19,222 nucleotides of DNA from a bacterium (GTDB lineage: Bacteria > CAIWAD01): positions 1-19,222 of the forward strand of contig JAUXWS010000009.1 of assembly GCA_030685015.1 (NCBI GenBank), written 5' to 3'. Shown here piece after piece: positions 1 to 6,916 of this stretch (position 1 is the stretch's first letter; every line of letters begins with the position of its first letter). A program made the position numbers and the translations under genes. The notes below the pieces were generated by a model that was not told where the DNA came from, did no database searches, and saw only the letters and a list, made by a program, of their open reading frames with translations.

Positions 1-18
1 AGAGCTTATCCGTAAATA
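1..18 (+). repeat. left terminal inverted repeat of the IS5-family element
   Basis: It begins AGAGCTTATCCGTAAATA and matches the reverse complement of 917-934 at 16 of 18 positions. A TTGACA hexamer lies just inside at 21-26 and could serve as a transposase -35 box, but I see no good -10 box at the expected spacing. Confidence 0.85.
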
Positions 19-76
19 GGTTGACATTTCGATTCCGTTGAGCCAGCTTCCTCCATCACAACTGGAGGAGTCAGCC

Positions 77-565
77 ATGTCGCGATTGGCGAGCTGGGAA
101 TTGTCGGATGCCTTCTGGAGCCGAGTGGAGCCCCTGCTTCCATCGCCGCAGCGGGATCCGAATCGAGACTACAAGCGCAAGCCAGGCGGTGGACGTAAGC
201 CAAAGTCAGCGCGATTGGTCCTTGAAGGCATCTTGTTTGTTCTTCGTACGGGCTGTCAGTGGAAGGCCCTTCCCAAAGATGTCTTTGGGAGCGCAAGCGC
301 CATTCACACCCGGTTTCTGGAGTGGGAACGCGCAGGTGTGTTTGCCGCTCTGTGGCGTTCGGGACTTGTTGAGTACGATGAGATGGAGGGAATTGCTTGG
401 GCGTGGCAAAGTATCGATGGGGCCTTGACCAAGGCGCCACTGGCAAGAGAGTCCGTCGGGAAGAACCCAACGGACCGGGGAAAAAATGGGGACCAAGCGC
501 AACCTCCTGACCGACGGACGTGGCGTCCCGTTGTCGATCGTCGTCTGCGGAGCCAATCGGCATGA
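77..565 (+). CDS. IS5-family transposase, first reading frame (OrfA)
   Basis: N-terminal part of an IS5/IS427-type transposase, 162 residues from the ATG at 77. That start is chosen because GGAGGAG lies 6 bases upstream (64-70); an in-frame ATG at 38 lacks such a site. The protein opens with the usual IS5 N-domain (WELSDAFWSRVEPLLP), continues with the conserved GGRKPKSARLVLEGILFVLRT-type stretch (about residues 40-62), and carries the first catalytic Asp in QSIDGALTKAP (about residue 117). Past the A6 run at 481-486 the frame reads an unrelated tail, while homology continues in the +1 frame as OrfB. The active enzyme is therefore probably an OrfA-OrfB fusion made by slippage; otherwise the copy is frameshifted. 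Confidence 0.85.
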   Translation: MSRLASWELSDAFWSRVEPLLPSPQRDPNRDYKRKPGGGRKPKSARLVLEGILFVLRTGCQWKALPKDVFGSASAIHTRFLEWERAGVFAALWRSGLVEYDEMEGIAWAWQSIDGALTKAPLARESVGKNPTDRGKNGDQAQPPDRRTWRPVVDRRLRSQSA

Positions 566-929
566 CGTGACCCAGTTGGCGGCTGTCTTGGATGGTGTCA
601 TGCTGCCTCGGCCTGCGGTCACGGATGAAGCACCGCAGCACCTTTGCGCTGATGCCGGCTATGCGGGGCTGCCCGCCTATGAACAAATGACGTCTCGTGA
701 TTACACGCCCCATGTCCGATCGAGGAGAGATGAGATGGTCCAGAAGCCCCTTGGCTATAAACCACGTCGGTGGGTTGTTGAGGTGAGCCATTCGTGGTTC
801 AACCGCTTTCGAAAGCTTCTGGTGCGGTATGAAAAACTCGACCGCAGCTACATCGCGCTGGTCATGCTTGCCGCAGCCATCATTGTTTTCCGCATGGTGC
901 CGGGAGACGTAAACATTATTCACGGATAG
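486..929 (+). CDS. IS5-family transposase, second reading frame (OrfB)
   Basis: C-terminal catalytic part of the same transposase, 147 residues if begun at the ATG at 486. It starts with GTKRNLLTDGRGVPLSIVV, a conserved IS427-type segment. The second catalytic Asp is in GANRHDV, and the catalytic Glu is in VVEVSHSWFNRFRKLLVRYE, which is the family's C1 signature. OrfB overlaps OrfA by 80 bases in the +1 frame. Losing one A from the A6 run would join the two frames exactly at the family-typical TDRGK-GTKR junction. Translation could come from frameshifting, transcriptional slippage or coupled reinitiation. It cannot act alone because the first Asp is in OrfA. Confidence 0.85.
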   Translation: MGTKRNLLTDGRGVPLSIVVCGANRHDVTQLAAVLDGVMLPRPAVTDEAPQHLCADAGYAGLPAYEQMTSRDYTPHVRSRRDEMVQKPLGYKPRRWVVEVSHSWFNRFRKLLVRYEKLDRSYIALVMLAAAIIVFRMVPGDVNIIHG

Positions 930-934
930 GCTCT
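917..934 (-). repeat. right terminal inverted repeat of the IS5-family element
   Basis: Read on the minus strand it is AGAGCCTATCCGTGAATA, the partner of 1-18 with two mismatches. It lies just past the OrfB stop and overlaps its last codons. The flanking TA at 935-936 is the probable target duplication. Confidence 0.85.
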
Positions 935-935
935 T

Positions 936-1290
936 AGTGAAAGAAGTAATATCATGAGTTTTAATGCGATATATCTCATATTCCACCTCGCTTTTCATTA
1001 CCATATTAACAATGGAATTTGCGTCCAACGTGCTCAAGTGCAGTATCCCCCACGAAGTGGCGCAAACCATGCTCTCCCATGAGCGGACGCTTCTGATTGC
1101 CGAACCAGACCACTCTCAACGGGAGGGCCGAACCCCCTGCCGGGATTGAGTCCAATGCCACGGCTTGTCGCTGTGAGCCATTGCTGTCGCCAGGAGCCGA
1201 TTGATCCCCTGCTTCACAGCACGCAATTCGACCCGATCTGAATCCGACAACTCCGCGATGAGAACCAACCTTAAGTTCCGGAGACCTCCT
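936..1290. other. intergenic stretch without a supportable gene
   Basis: About 355 bp between the IS element and the 3' end of higA. The first 85 bases are AT-rich and include the palindrome GATATATC at 969-976. The rest is of moderate G+C. A minus-strand open frame of 103 codons (1317-1006) covers part of it, but it overlaps the end of higA, has no ribosome binding site I can see, and has no family I recognise. It could be a remnant of an older mobile element. Confidence 0.5.
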
Positions 1291-1295
1291 CCGTG

Positions 1296-1610
1296 TCAGG
1301 AGGCCTTCAGCGGACATATCTGCATCACGCTCGACTGCATGGTTCGGGCAACATCCCAGAGGTCCACGGCCCGCTGGGCATTCAACCAGAATTCTGGCAT
1401 GTTTCCGAACAATCGCGCCAATCGCAGGGCCATCTCAGGGCTGACCGCACGTCGCTCTCGAAGCAGTTCATTGATCGTTTGCCGCGAAACACCCAATGAA
1501 GCAGCCAGCGAAGCGGTAGTCAGCTTGAAATCAGGCATGAAATCCTCACGTAGCATCTCACCTGGATGAATCGGTCTGATGGCACGTGCCTGATCGTTTG
1601 TGTAACTCAT
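1296..1610 (-). CDS. higA: HigA-type antitoxin, XRE/VapI family
   Basis: A 104-residue DNA-binding antitoxin. After IHPGEMLREDF (residues 14-24), the usual opening of HigA/VapI proteins, comes a Cro/C1-type helix-turn-helix: LTTASLAASLGVSRQTINELL (about 30-50). The family's RRAVSPEMALRLARLFG and PEFWLNAQRAVDLW follow. The length is normal and the C-terminus looks intact. It is the second gene of the module, beginning 20 bases after the toxin stop, with AGGAG six bases before its ATG (1617-1621). By family knowledge it neutralises HigB and represses its own operon; the palindrome in the upstream promoter is the likely binding site. G+C is far lower than in the neighbouring transporter gene, which suggests acquisition. 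Confidence 0.93.
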   Translation of the reverse strand: MSYTNDQARAIRPIHPGEMLREDFMPDFKLTTASLAASLGVSRQTINELLRERRAVSPEMALRLARLFGNMPEFWLNAQRAVDLWDVARTMQSSVMQICPLKAS

Positions 1611-1630
1611 CTTATTCTCCTATTACAAAC

Positions 1631-1912
1631 CTAATGGTAATCTGCAATTTCAACATCGTAAGCATCCCCATCGATCCACTTAAAGACAATTCTCCATTGA
1701 TCATTAATTGAAATGGCGTACTGTCCTTGTCGATCACCACCTAACGAATGCAAACGATTGCTTGGCGGTACTTGTAGATCCTCAATTCTCGATGCGTGAT
1801 CAATGTACTCCAGCCTGCGACGCGCACGCCTTGCAAGATCGGGCGGGATACGCCTGCAGGTGCCATTTGTGTACAATTCTCGAGTTGCCTTGTCGGCGAA
1901 GCTCTTGATCAT
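1631..1912 (-). CDS. higB: HigB-type mRNA endonuclease toxin (RelE/ParE fold)
   Basis: A 93-residue toxin, the normal length for HigB. HigB enzymes cut mRNA in the ribosomal A site and slow growth when the antitoxin is lost. The sequence opens MIKSFADKATRELY, as many HigB proteins do. It has the family signatures RRARRRLEYIDHA and LGGDRQGQYAISINDQWRIVFKW (about residues 58-80), and ends D-Y-H, the C-terminal trio linked with activity in this family. The toxin-first order with higA 20 bases downstream is the typical higBA arrangement. The ATG at 1912 is kept because homology starts there, although no ribosome binding site precedes it and the promoter's -10 box is only 8 bases away. The gene therefore looks intact and possibly leaderless. 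Confidence 0.93.
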   Translation of the reverse strand: MIKSFADKATRELYTNGTCRRIPPDLARRARRRLEYIDHASRIEDLQVPPSNRLHSLGGDRQGQYAISINDQWRIVFKWIDGDAYDVEIADYH

Positions 1913-1920
1913 CGGGCAAG

Positions 1921-1949
1921 AGGATAGTTTGTCACGTGACGCTTGTCAA
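1921..1949 (-). promoter_or_regulatory. higBA promoter with internal palindromic operator
   Basis: On the minus strand a perfect -35 box TTGACA (1949-1944) is followed by a 17-base spacer and a -10 box TATCCT (1926-1921). The spacer contains the perfect 10-base palindrome GTCACGTGAC (1931-1940), well placed for HigA to block RNA polymerase. The first base of the transcript should fall near 1914, two bases before the higB ATG. Confidence 0.75.
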
Positions 1950-2093
1950 TGGAAGATGCCAGTGGTCCTCCACACGTGTTTCCGGCTGCAGCCCTCTGCC
2001 TTGACTGTCAACTGTCAGCCGCATGCATTCAATCAATCGGCCCCAACCACGCAAGCCCATTCTCAGCCTGCTCATCTTTGCGCGGCACCGGCC
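1950..2093. other. spacer between higBA promoter and antiporter gene end
   Basis: About 145 bp separating the higBA promoter from the 3' end of the minus-strand antiporter gene. I see no gene, and no clear hairpin followed by a T run. Transcription from the long upstream gene train could therefore reach higBA. Confidence 0.4.
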
Positions 2094-4061
2094 TTAGCTT
2101 ACTGTGGCCGGATCCCAATCCAGCGGACTGATCACGAAGAGCACGTCGCCGGGCAGCAAGGGTTCGTCGCTGTGGGGGTTGCCCAGGGTATGGCCGGCGC
2201 GGGTGATGGCCAGCACCGTCACCCCGTGCTGTGGCCGCAGGCCGCTGGTGGCGATGGTGCGCCCGACCAGGGGGGAGTCCGCCCCCAGGCGCAGGCTGTG
2301 GGTGCTGAGGTCGGGGATGTGGATGCGCGAGACGGGCACCACGGTGGCGTCCTTGGCGAAGCTGCGCGCCATGCGCCGCCAGTCGCCCCGCACCTCGCCG
2401 ATGAGGCGCTTGATGTCCTCCCGCGGCACCAGCATGCGGGCCAGGACGCGGGAGAAGACTTCGATGGAGACCTCCAGCTCGTCGGCGATGACTTCGTCGG
2501 CGCCCAGCGCGATGAGAGGCTCCACCTCCCGCAGGGTGCGGCTGCGCACCAGCAGGTAGGCGTCCGGGGCGATGCGCCGCGCCAATTCCACTATGCGCCG
2601 CGTGCCGGCCGGATCGTTGATGAGGACGACGACGGCGCGGGCCTTGTCGGCGTCCACGTGGCGCAGGATGGACTCCTGGGTGGCGTCCCCGTAGTGGATG
2701 GGCTCGCCCTGGGCGGCCGCCTCGCGCAGGATGCCGGCGTTGATCTCGAGGATGAGGTAGGGCAGGTCGGCCAGGCGGGCGGTTCGAGCCACGTTGCGCC
2801 CGGTCACGCCGAAACCGACGATGAGCACGTGGCCGACCTGCGGGTGGTCGGTCCCGGACGCGACATCCGCCACACCCCGCCGCGCCAGGCGGGCCAGGGG
2901 TGTGCGGGCCAGCCAGACGGCGCTGGGTGGTCCGGCGGCGATCAGGAGCGGCGTCAGCAGCATGGTGATCACCGCCAGATTGAGCACGGCCTGAAAGTGG
3001 TCGGGCAGAAGCAGGCCGGCCACCACGCCCGCCTTGGCCGCCACCAGGGAGAACTCCCCCACCTGTCCCAGGGCCAGACCGGACTGCACGGCGGGGCGCA
3101 GGGGCAGGCCCAGGGCCAGGGCCGCGGCGGTGGCCAGCAGTGGCTTCACCACCAGCACGCCAAGGGTGAGCAGGCCCAGCAGCAGCGGGTGTGCCAGCAG
3201 GTATTGGATGTCCAGCAGCATGCCGGTGGAGACGAAGAAGAGGCTGAGGAAGACGTCGCGGAAGGGCAGCATGACGGCCACGGCCTGGTTGGAGTACTCC
3301 GACTCCGAGATGATCAGCCCGGCCAGGAAGGCGCCCAGGGCCAGGGACAAGCCCAGGGCCTGGGTGAGGAGGGCGATGCCGATGCAGAGGAGGACGACGC
3401 CCAGGAGGAAGGCCTCGGGGCTGCGCGTGCGGGTGATGCGCTCCAGGATCCACGGCACGATCCACTTGTAGGCCGCGTAGGAGAAGGTGCCCACGCCCGC
3501 CACCCGCAGGAGCAGGCTCCCCGCCTGGGTCAGGCCGGTCCCGGTGGCGGCGCCTGCCAGCAGCGGCGCCAGCAGCATGACCGGCACCACGGCGATGTCC
3601 TGGTAGATGAGGGTGGCCAGGGCGGCGCGGCCGTGGGGCGAATCCAGCTCCGCGCGCTCCTGCAGCAGGCGCAGCACAATGGCCGTGCTGGAGAGGGCGA
3701 TGACGAAGCCCAGGTAGAGTCCCTGGGGCGGGGTGACCCCAGCCAGCAGGAGGCCGGCGCCCACGAGGCCCGCCGTCCCGAAGAACTGGACCGAGCCGCC
3801 CACCAGGAAGTGGCGCTTGAGCTGGGCCAGGTCGGCGAGGGAGAACTCGAGGCCGATGACAAAGAGGAGAAGGACGACGCCGATCTCGGAGAGCAGCTCG
3901 ATCTCGTGCACGCCGCGCACCAGGCCGAGGGCGTCGGGACCGGCCAGCACGCCCACCAGCAGCAGGCCGATGGGCATGGGCAGGCGCAGCCGGTGGCAGG
4001 CCAGGGCAGCCACCACCGCCAGCGCGAAGATGATCACGATGTCGGGCAGCAGGGCGGGCAT
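2094..4061 (-). CDS. KefB/YbaL-type monovalent cation/proton antiporter (CPA2) with RCK domains
   Basis: An inner-membrane exchanger of K+ or Na+ against protons, 655 residues. Residues 1-390 are strongly hydrophobic, about twelve membrane segments of the CPA2 type, with the family stretch LLSEIGVVLLLFVIGLEFSLADL and the probable ion-binding Asp in LIYQDIAVVPVM. Near residue 410 an RCK/TrkA-N domain begins with the Rossmann glycine motif VLIVGFGVTGRN and continues through YGDATQESIL. A TrkA-C domain occupies roughly 575-650 and contains EPLLPGDVLFVISP. This matches KefB/KefC/YbaL, but the ion and ligand cannot be told, so no gene symbol is given. I chose the ATG at 4061 because GGAGG sits 5 bases upstream; an ATG at 4073 is in frame but lacks such a site. 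The CBS remnant ends 18 bases upstream. Confidence 0.93.
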   Translation of the reverse strand: MPALLPDIVIIFALAVVAALACHRLRLPMPIGLLLVGVLAGPDALGLVRGVHEIELLSEIGVVLLLFVIGLEFSLADLAQLKRHFLVGGSVQFFGTAGLVGAGLLLAGVTPPQGLYLGFVIALSSTAIVLRLLQERAELDSPHGRAALATLIYQDIAVVPVMLLAPLLAGAATGTGLTQAGSLLLRVAGVGTFSYAAYKWIVPWILERITRTRSPEAFLLGVVLLCIGIALLTQALGLSLALGAFLAGLIISESEYSNQAVAVMLPFRDVFLSLFFVSTGMLLDIQYLLAHPLLLGLLTLGVLVVKPLLATAAALALGLPLRPAVQSGLALGQVGEFSLVAAKAGVVAGLLLPDHFQAVLNLAVITMLLTPLLIAAGPPSAVWLARTPLARLARRGVADVASGTDHPQVGHVLIVGFGVTGRNVARTARLADLPYLILEINAGILREAAAQGEPIHYGDATQESILRHVDADKARAVVVLINDPAGTRRIVELARRIAPDAYLLVRSRTLREVEPLIALGADEVIADELEVSIEVFSRVLARMLVPREDIKRLIGEVRGDWRRMARSFAKDATVVPVSRIHIPDLSTHSLRLGADSPLVGRTIATSGLRPQHGVTVLAITRAGHTLGNPHSDEPLLPGDVLFVISPLDWDPATVS

Positions 4062-4079
4062 CACCTCCTCCATGTGTCG

Positions 4080-4330
4080 TCAGCGCTCCGCCCGGGGCGG
4101 GGTTCCCGCGGCGCGGATGCGGGCAGCGCAGCACCGGCGCGCGGTCGCCTGCAGGTCGGCCACATTGTCCGCCTCGTCCACGATCTCGTTTCCCGGCAAG
4201 GTCTCGATCACGTCCTCCCGGGTGACGAGCCCCTTCGTCCCGCTGAACTCGTCCACCACCAGCGCGATGAGCTGCCACTTGTCCAGCAGACGCTCCAGCA
4301 GCCGGGGCAGGGGCATGGCTCGGGCAGAGC
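4080..4330 (-). pseudogene. C-terminal remnant of a CNNM/CorB-type (DUF21-CBS) protein
   Basis: The minus-strand frame here reads LPRLLERLLDKWQLIALVVDE, then GTKGLVTREDVIETLPGNEI and VDEADNVADLQATARR before a TGA at 4080. This is the second CBS domain and the tail of DUF21-CBS (CNNM/CorB) membrane proteins, which are linked to Mg2+ transport. The DUF21 membrane part and the first CBS domain are absent; upstream in the same frame lies only non-homologous sequence and then the DUF190 gene. Some residues look eroded, such as SGTK and ETLPG where GGTE and ETLLG are usual, as does the RCCAAR tail. An ATG at 4318 could start a 79-residue protein but has no ribosome binding site. I read it as a deletion relic; a small functional CBS protein is less likely. 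Confidence 0.75.
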
Positions 4331-4405
4331 GGGCTTCCGGGGCGGTCCTGCGGCCCAGGCCAGGGTGGCCGGATGCTTCATCTTGCCGGCGTCTCATTGC
4401 CTGAT

Positions 4406-4759
4406 TCAAGCACTTGCCCCACCGGCGCGTCCACTCGCGTAGTGCCGCACGTGGAGCTCCTCCACCGTCATCAGGCCGCCGTCCAGCATGCCCTCGATGA
4501 CAGGCAGCAGGGTTTCCACCCGCTCGGCCCGGTCCACGAAGACAAGCACCATGGGCAGGTCCTCGGAGAGGCGCAGGATGTGCGCGCTGTGGATGCGGCT
4601 GGCCTGGCCGAAGCCCTCCACACCGCGCAGCACGGTGGCGCCGGCGCAGCCCTCGCGACGCAGCAGCTCCACCAGGGCCGTGTGCAGCGGCTGGTGCCGC
4701 CAGCGGTCCGATTCCCCGAAGAAGACTGTCACCTTGAGCGCGCGTCCTTCCAAGGTCAT
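4406..4759 (-). CDS. DUF190 (PII-like) protein, CrcB-associated
   Basis: A cytoplasmic protein of 117 residues in the DUF190 family, whose fold resembles the PII signalling proteins and whose genes often neighbour crcB. Family hallmarks are VTVFFGESDRW near the start, the long run HTALVELLRREGCAGATVLRG (about residues 28-48), GFGQASRIHSAHILRLSEDLP (about 51-71) and a VEELHVRHY end. The ATG at 4759 is preferred over one at 4777 because AGGAGG lies 5 bases before it. The gene follows crcB by 73 bases on the same strand, so a role in the fluoride response, perhaps modulating or sensing for the channel, is inferred from context. No biochemical function is established for the family as far as I know. 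It appears intact. Confidence 0.9.
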   Translation of the reverse strand: MTLEGRALKVTVFFGESDRWRHQPLHTALVELLRREGCAGATVLRGVEGFGQASRIHSAHILRLSEDLPMVLVFVDRAERVETLLPVIEGMLDGGLMTVEELHVRHYASGRAGGASA

Positions 4760-4832
4760 GTTGTCCTCCTTTCCCATCTCTCGTCGGCCACCGGCGTGTC
4801 ACACGCCACCGCGCCGATGCGATGGCCGGGTC

Positions 4833-5213
4833 TCATATCATCCTCCCCAGGACCAGCCCCGCCACCGCTGCCGCCAGCCCCAGCAGCGGGCTGCCCAGCA
4901 GGTTGGCCGCACCCTGCAGCAGGCAGCCCTGCTGGATGAGGGCAAGGCTTTCCCAGGCCAGGGTGGAGAAGGTGGTGTAGCCCCCCAGCAGCCCCACCCC
5001 CAGGAAGAGGCGCAGCGGCGGTGACACGAGGTCGCGCTCGAGGGAAAGGGCCACCAGCAGGCCGAGCAGGAATGAGCCGCTCAGGTTGACGGCCAGCGTA
5101 TTCCAAGGAAAGGCGGCGCCCCAGCGCTGGGCCACCCAGCCGCCCAGGGCATAGCGCAGGCCGCCACCCAGGCCCGCTCCCGCCATCACCACCAGCAGAT
5201 TGAGCAGCCTCAC
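4833..5213 (-). CDS. crcB: CrcB/FluC fluoride ion channel
   Basis: A small membrane protein of 126 residues that exports fluoride as an antiparallel dimer. The family marks are clear: GLGGGLRYALGG near the N-terminus, FPWNTLAVNLSGSFLLGLL (about residues 40-58) with the conserved Asn, and GGYTTFSTLAWE (about 77-88), within four hydrophobic segments. The first Phe of the usual TTFSTF box is present but the second is Leu. The start is a GTG at 5213 that overlaps the recD stop by four bases (GTGA) and is preceded by a purine-rich GGGAGGAGG stretch, so translation is coupled to recD. Because the upstream gene overlaps, there is no room for a fluoride riboswitch directly in front, and I saw none elsewhere. 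Confidence 0.95.
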   Translation of the reverse strand: MRLLNLLVVMAGAGLGGGLRYALGGWVAQRWGAAFPWNTLAVNLSGSFLLGLLVALSLERDLVSPPLRLFLGVGLLGGYTTFSTLAWESLALIQQGCLLQGAANLLGSPLLGLAAAVAGLVLGRMI

Positions 5214-6916
5214 GCCCCTCCTCCCTCTTGTCCGGTCAAAAATGTCAGACGCACGGCCAATCCGCTGCCGCGTTCCTGGCGGCGGGCCACGGCCAGGCGC
5301 AGGGCCTCGGCCGAGGCCACCACGGTCAGGCGGCGCCGGGCGCGGGTCAGTCCCGTGTAAAGCAGCTCGCGGCAGAGGAGGGGCGAGGGCGCCTCGGGCA
5401 GAATGAGGAGCAGGTTGTCCGCCTCCGAGCCCTGGGCCTGGTGGACGGTGATGGCCCAGGCCGGGTCGAAGGGCGGCAGCTGGGCCGCCGCCAACTCCCG
5501 CGGGACACCTTCCGGGGCCAGGAGGCAGCGCGCCGCCGCATCGCCGGGCAAGCCCTCGCGCACACCGCTGTCGCCGTTGGCCAGACCCAGCACGGCGTCG
5601 TTGGCCCTGACCAGGATGGGCGAGCGGGCGGCCTGGCCCGGCGCCGTCCAGCGCCGCTCACACCAGGCGTTGACCCCCTCCACCCCCAGCCGTCCCGTGC
5701 GCCGGGCGCAGACCACGCGGAACTGGTCCAGGGCGGCCAGGGCGGCGGCGGCGTCCGGCGCCTCGCGGAAGGGGCGCGTCCCCTCCTCGAGCAGGTCCTG
5801 CAGGCGGCGGCTCCACCCCGGCCGGTCCGGCCGGATCCACTCCAGCTCCCCGTCGCCCGCCGCCAGCACGTCCTCCACCCGCTCCCCGTCGGTGTTGCGC
5901 ACGGCCGCGGCCAGGGCGCCGATTCCCCCCTCGTCGCGAAAGCGGCGGCTTACTGTGAGCCGGGTGACGGGCGGTGGTGCTCCGTCGTCCACCGCCGCGG
6001 ACCGCGCGGCCAACCCCGCCACCAGATGATGGAGGACGGCGCCCGCCTCCACCGAAGCCAGCTGGTCGGCGTCGCCCACCAGCAGAAGCCGGGCGGCGGG
6101 GGGCAGCAACTCCGCCACTTGCGCCATGAGCGGCAGGTCCACCATCGAGGCCTCGTCGATCACCAGCCAGTCCAGGGCGGGGCGCTCGTGCAGCAGGCGG
6201 TGCAGGGTGCCCGCCCGCGGCAGCCCGCCCAGGGCGTCCCGCGCCCTCTCCGGCAGGTGGGCGGCGGTGGCGGCCAGGGCCTCCTGCATGCGGGCGGCGG
6301 CCTTGCCGGTGGGCGCCGCCAGACGGATGCGCAACTCCGGCTCCCCGGCCAGCGCCATGGCCAGCAGGCGGCCCAGGGTGCTCGTCTTGCCCGTGCCCGG
6401 ACCCCCCGTCAGGATGGACACGCCGCGATGGAAGGCCGCCCGCACTGCCCCACGCTGCCCCTCGTCCAGGGCGCCGGCCAGTTCCGCCAACAGGCCCTCC
6501 AGCCCTGGCGGCGGCGGGCAGGGGCGCAGGCGGGCGAGGACGGCCTCCGCCACGCGGCCCTCGGCGGCGTGCAGGCGCTGCAGGTAGAGACCGTCGTCCC
6601 CGTCCAGCACGAGGGGCGCCGCTTCCTCCATCGCCCCGCCGCGGGAGACAAGCCGGCTGGCGCGCAGGTCGGCGCGCCAGGCCTCCAGCGCGGGAGCGCG
6701 TTCCCCCCAGGGGCCGGCGGCGCGGCCCAGCTCCCGGCCGGCCACCTCGGCCAGGGAGAGGCAGGCATGGCCCGCCAGGCGCCAGGCGCTGGCCAGGGCT
6801 CCGGCCAGGGCCACGGCGGGCGGGGCCTCCGGCTCAAGCCTGCCCAGCAGGGCGGCCAGTTCCAGGTCGAGGGGACGGAAGCCCTCCAGGATCAGGGTCT
6901 CGCGCATCAGGGACAT
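5210..6916 (-). CDS. recD: RecBCD enzyme subunit RecD, 5'-3' helicase
   Basis: The fast 5'-to-3' motor subunit of the RecBCD helicase-nuclease, 568 residues (E. coli RecD is about 608). Helicase motifs occur in order: Walker A TGGPGTGKTST (about residue 170), LAAPTGKAAARMQ, Walker B LVIDEASMVDLPLM, VGDADQLASVEAGAVLHHL, and the C-terminal ITVHQAQGSEADNLLLILP and ELLYTGLTRARRRLTVV. The ATG at 6916 is chosen because GGGAGG lies 6 bases before it. It overlaps the 3' end of recB by 10 bases, and the gene runs into crcB with a 4-base overlap, so it sits inside a translationally coupled operon. All core motifs are present, so the subunit should be active. The N-terminal RecB-contact region is diverged but of normal extent. 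Confidence 0.95.
   Translation of the reverse strand: MSLMRETLILEGFRPLDLELAALLGRLEPEAPPAVALAGALASAWRLAGHACLSLAEVAGRELGRAAGPWGERAPALEAWRADLRASRLVSRGGAMEEAAPLVLDGDDGLYLQRLHAAEGRVAEAVLARLRPCPPPPGLEGLLAELAGALDEGQRGAVRAAFHRGVSILTGGPGTGKTSTLGRLLAMALAGEPELRIRLAAPTGKAAARMQEALAATAAHLPERARDALGGLPRAGTLHRLLHERPALDWLVIDEASMVDLPLMAQVAELLPPAARLLLVGDADQLASVEAGAVLHHLVAGLAARSAAVDDGAPPPVTRLTVSRRFRDEGGIGALAAAVRNTDGERVEDVLAAGDGELEWIRPDRPGWSRRLQDLLEEGTRPFREAPDAAAALAALDQFRVVCARRTGRLGVEGVNAWCERRWTAPGQAARSPILVRANDAVLGLANGDSGVREGLPGDAAARCLLAPEGVPRELAAAQLPPFDPAWAITVHQAQGSEADNLLLILPEAPSPLLCRELLYTGLTRARRRLTVVASAEALRLAVARRQERGSGLAVRLTFLTGQEGGGA

Larger units (their letters stand above)
1..934 (+). mobile_element. IS5-family (IS427-like) insertion sequence
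   Basis: A complete element of about 934 bp. The left tip (1-18) and the reverse complement of the right tip (917-934) share AGAGC-TATCCGT-AATA, 16 of 18 bases. Two overlapping reading frames between the tips encode an IS5-type DDE transposase, and the size and two-frame layout fit the IS427 group. The right tip is followed by TA (935-936), or by TTA if the element really ends at 933. Either suits the TA/TNA targets known for this group. The left duplicate would lie outside the window, so the boundary is uncertain by one base. G+C is clearly below that of the chromosomal core. Confidence 0.9.

Noticed and set aside
1275-1305. Possible intrinsic terminator after higA (CCTCC-N6-GGAGG)
   Set aside because: The stem is only five pairs, includes the higA stop, and is not followed by a T run.
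1803-4442. Plus-strand open frame of 879 codons opposite the antiporter and DUF190 genes
   Set aside because: It is antisense to well-supported genes, has a Gln/Gly/Ala/His-rich composition typical of mirrored GC-rich codons, and has no recognisable domain.
4759-4833. Possible fluoride riboswitch between crcB and DUF190
   Set aside because: The 73-base gap shows no recognisable crcB-motif pseudoknot, and a riboswitch would be expected upstream of crcB, where recD overlaps.
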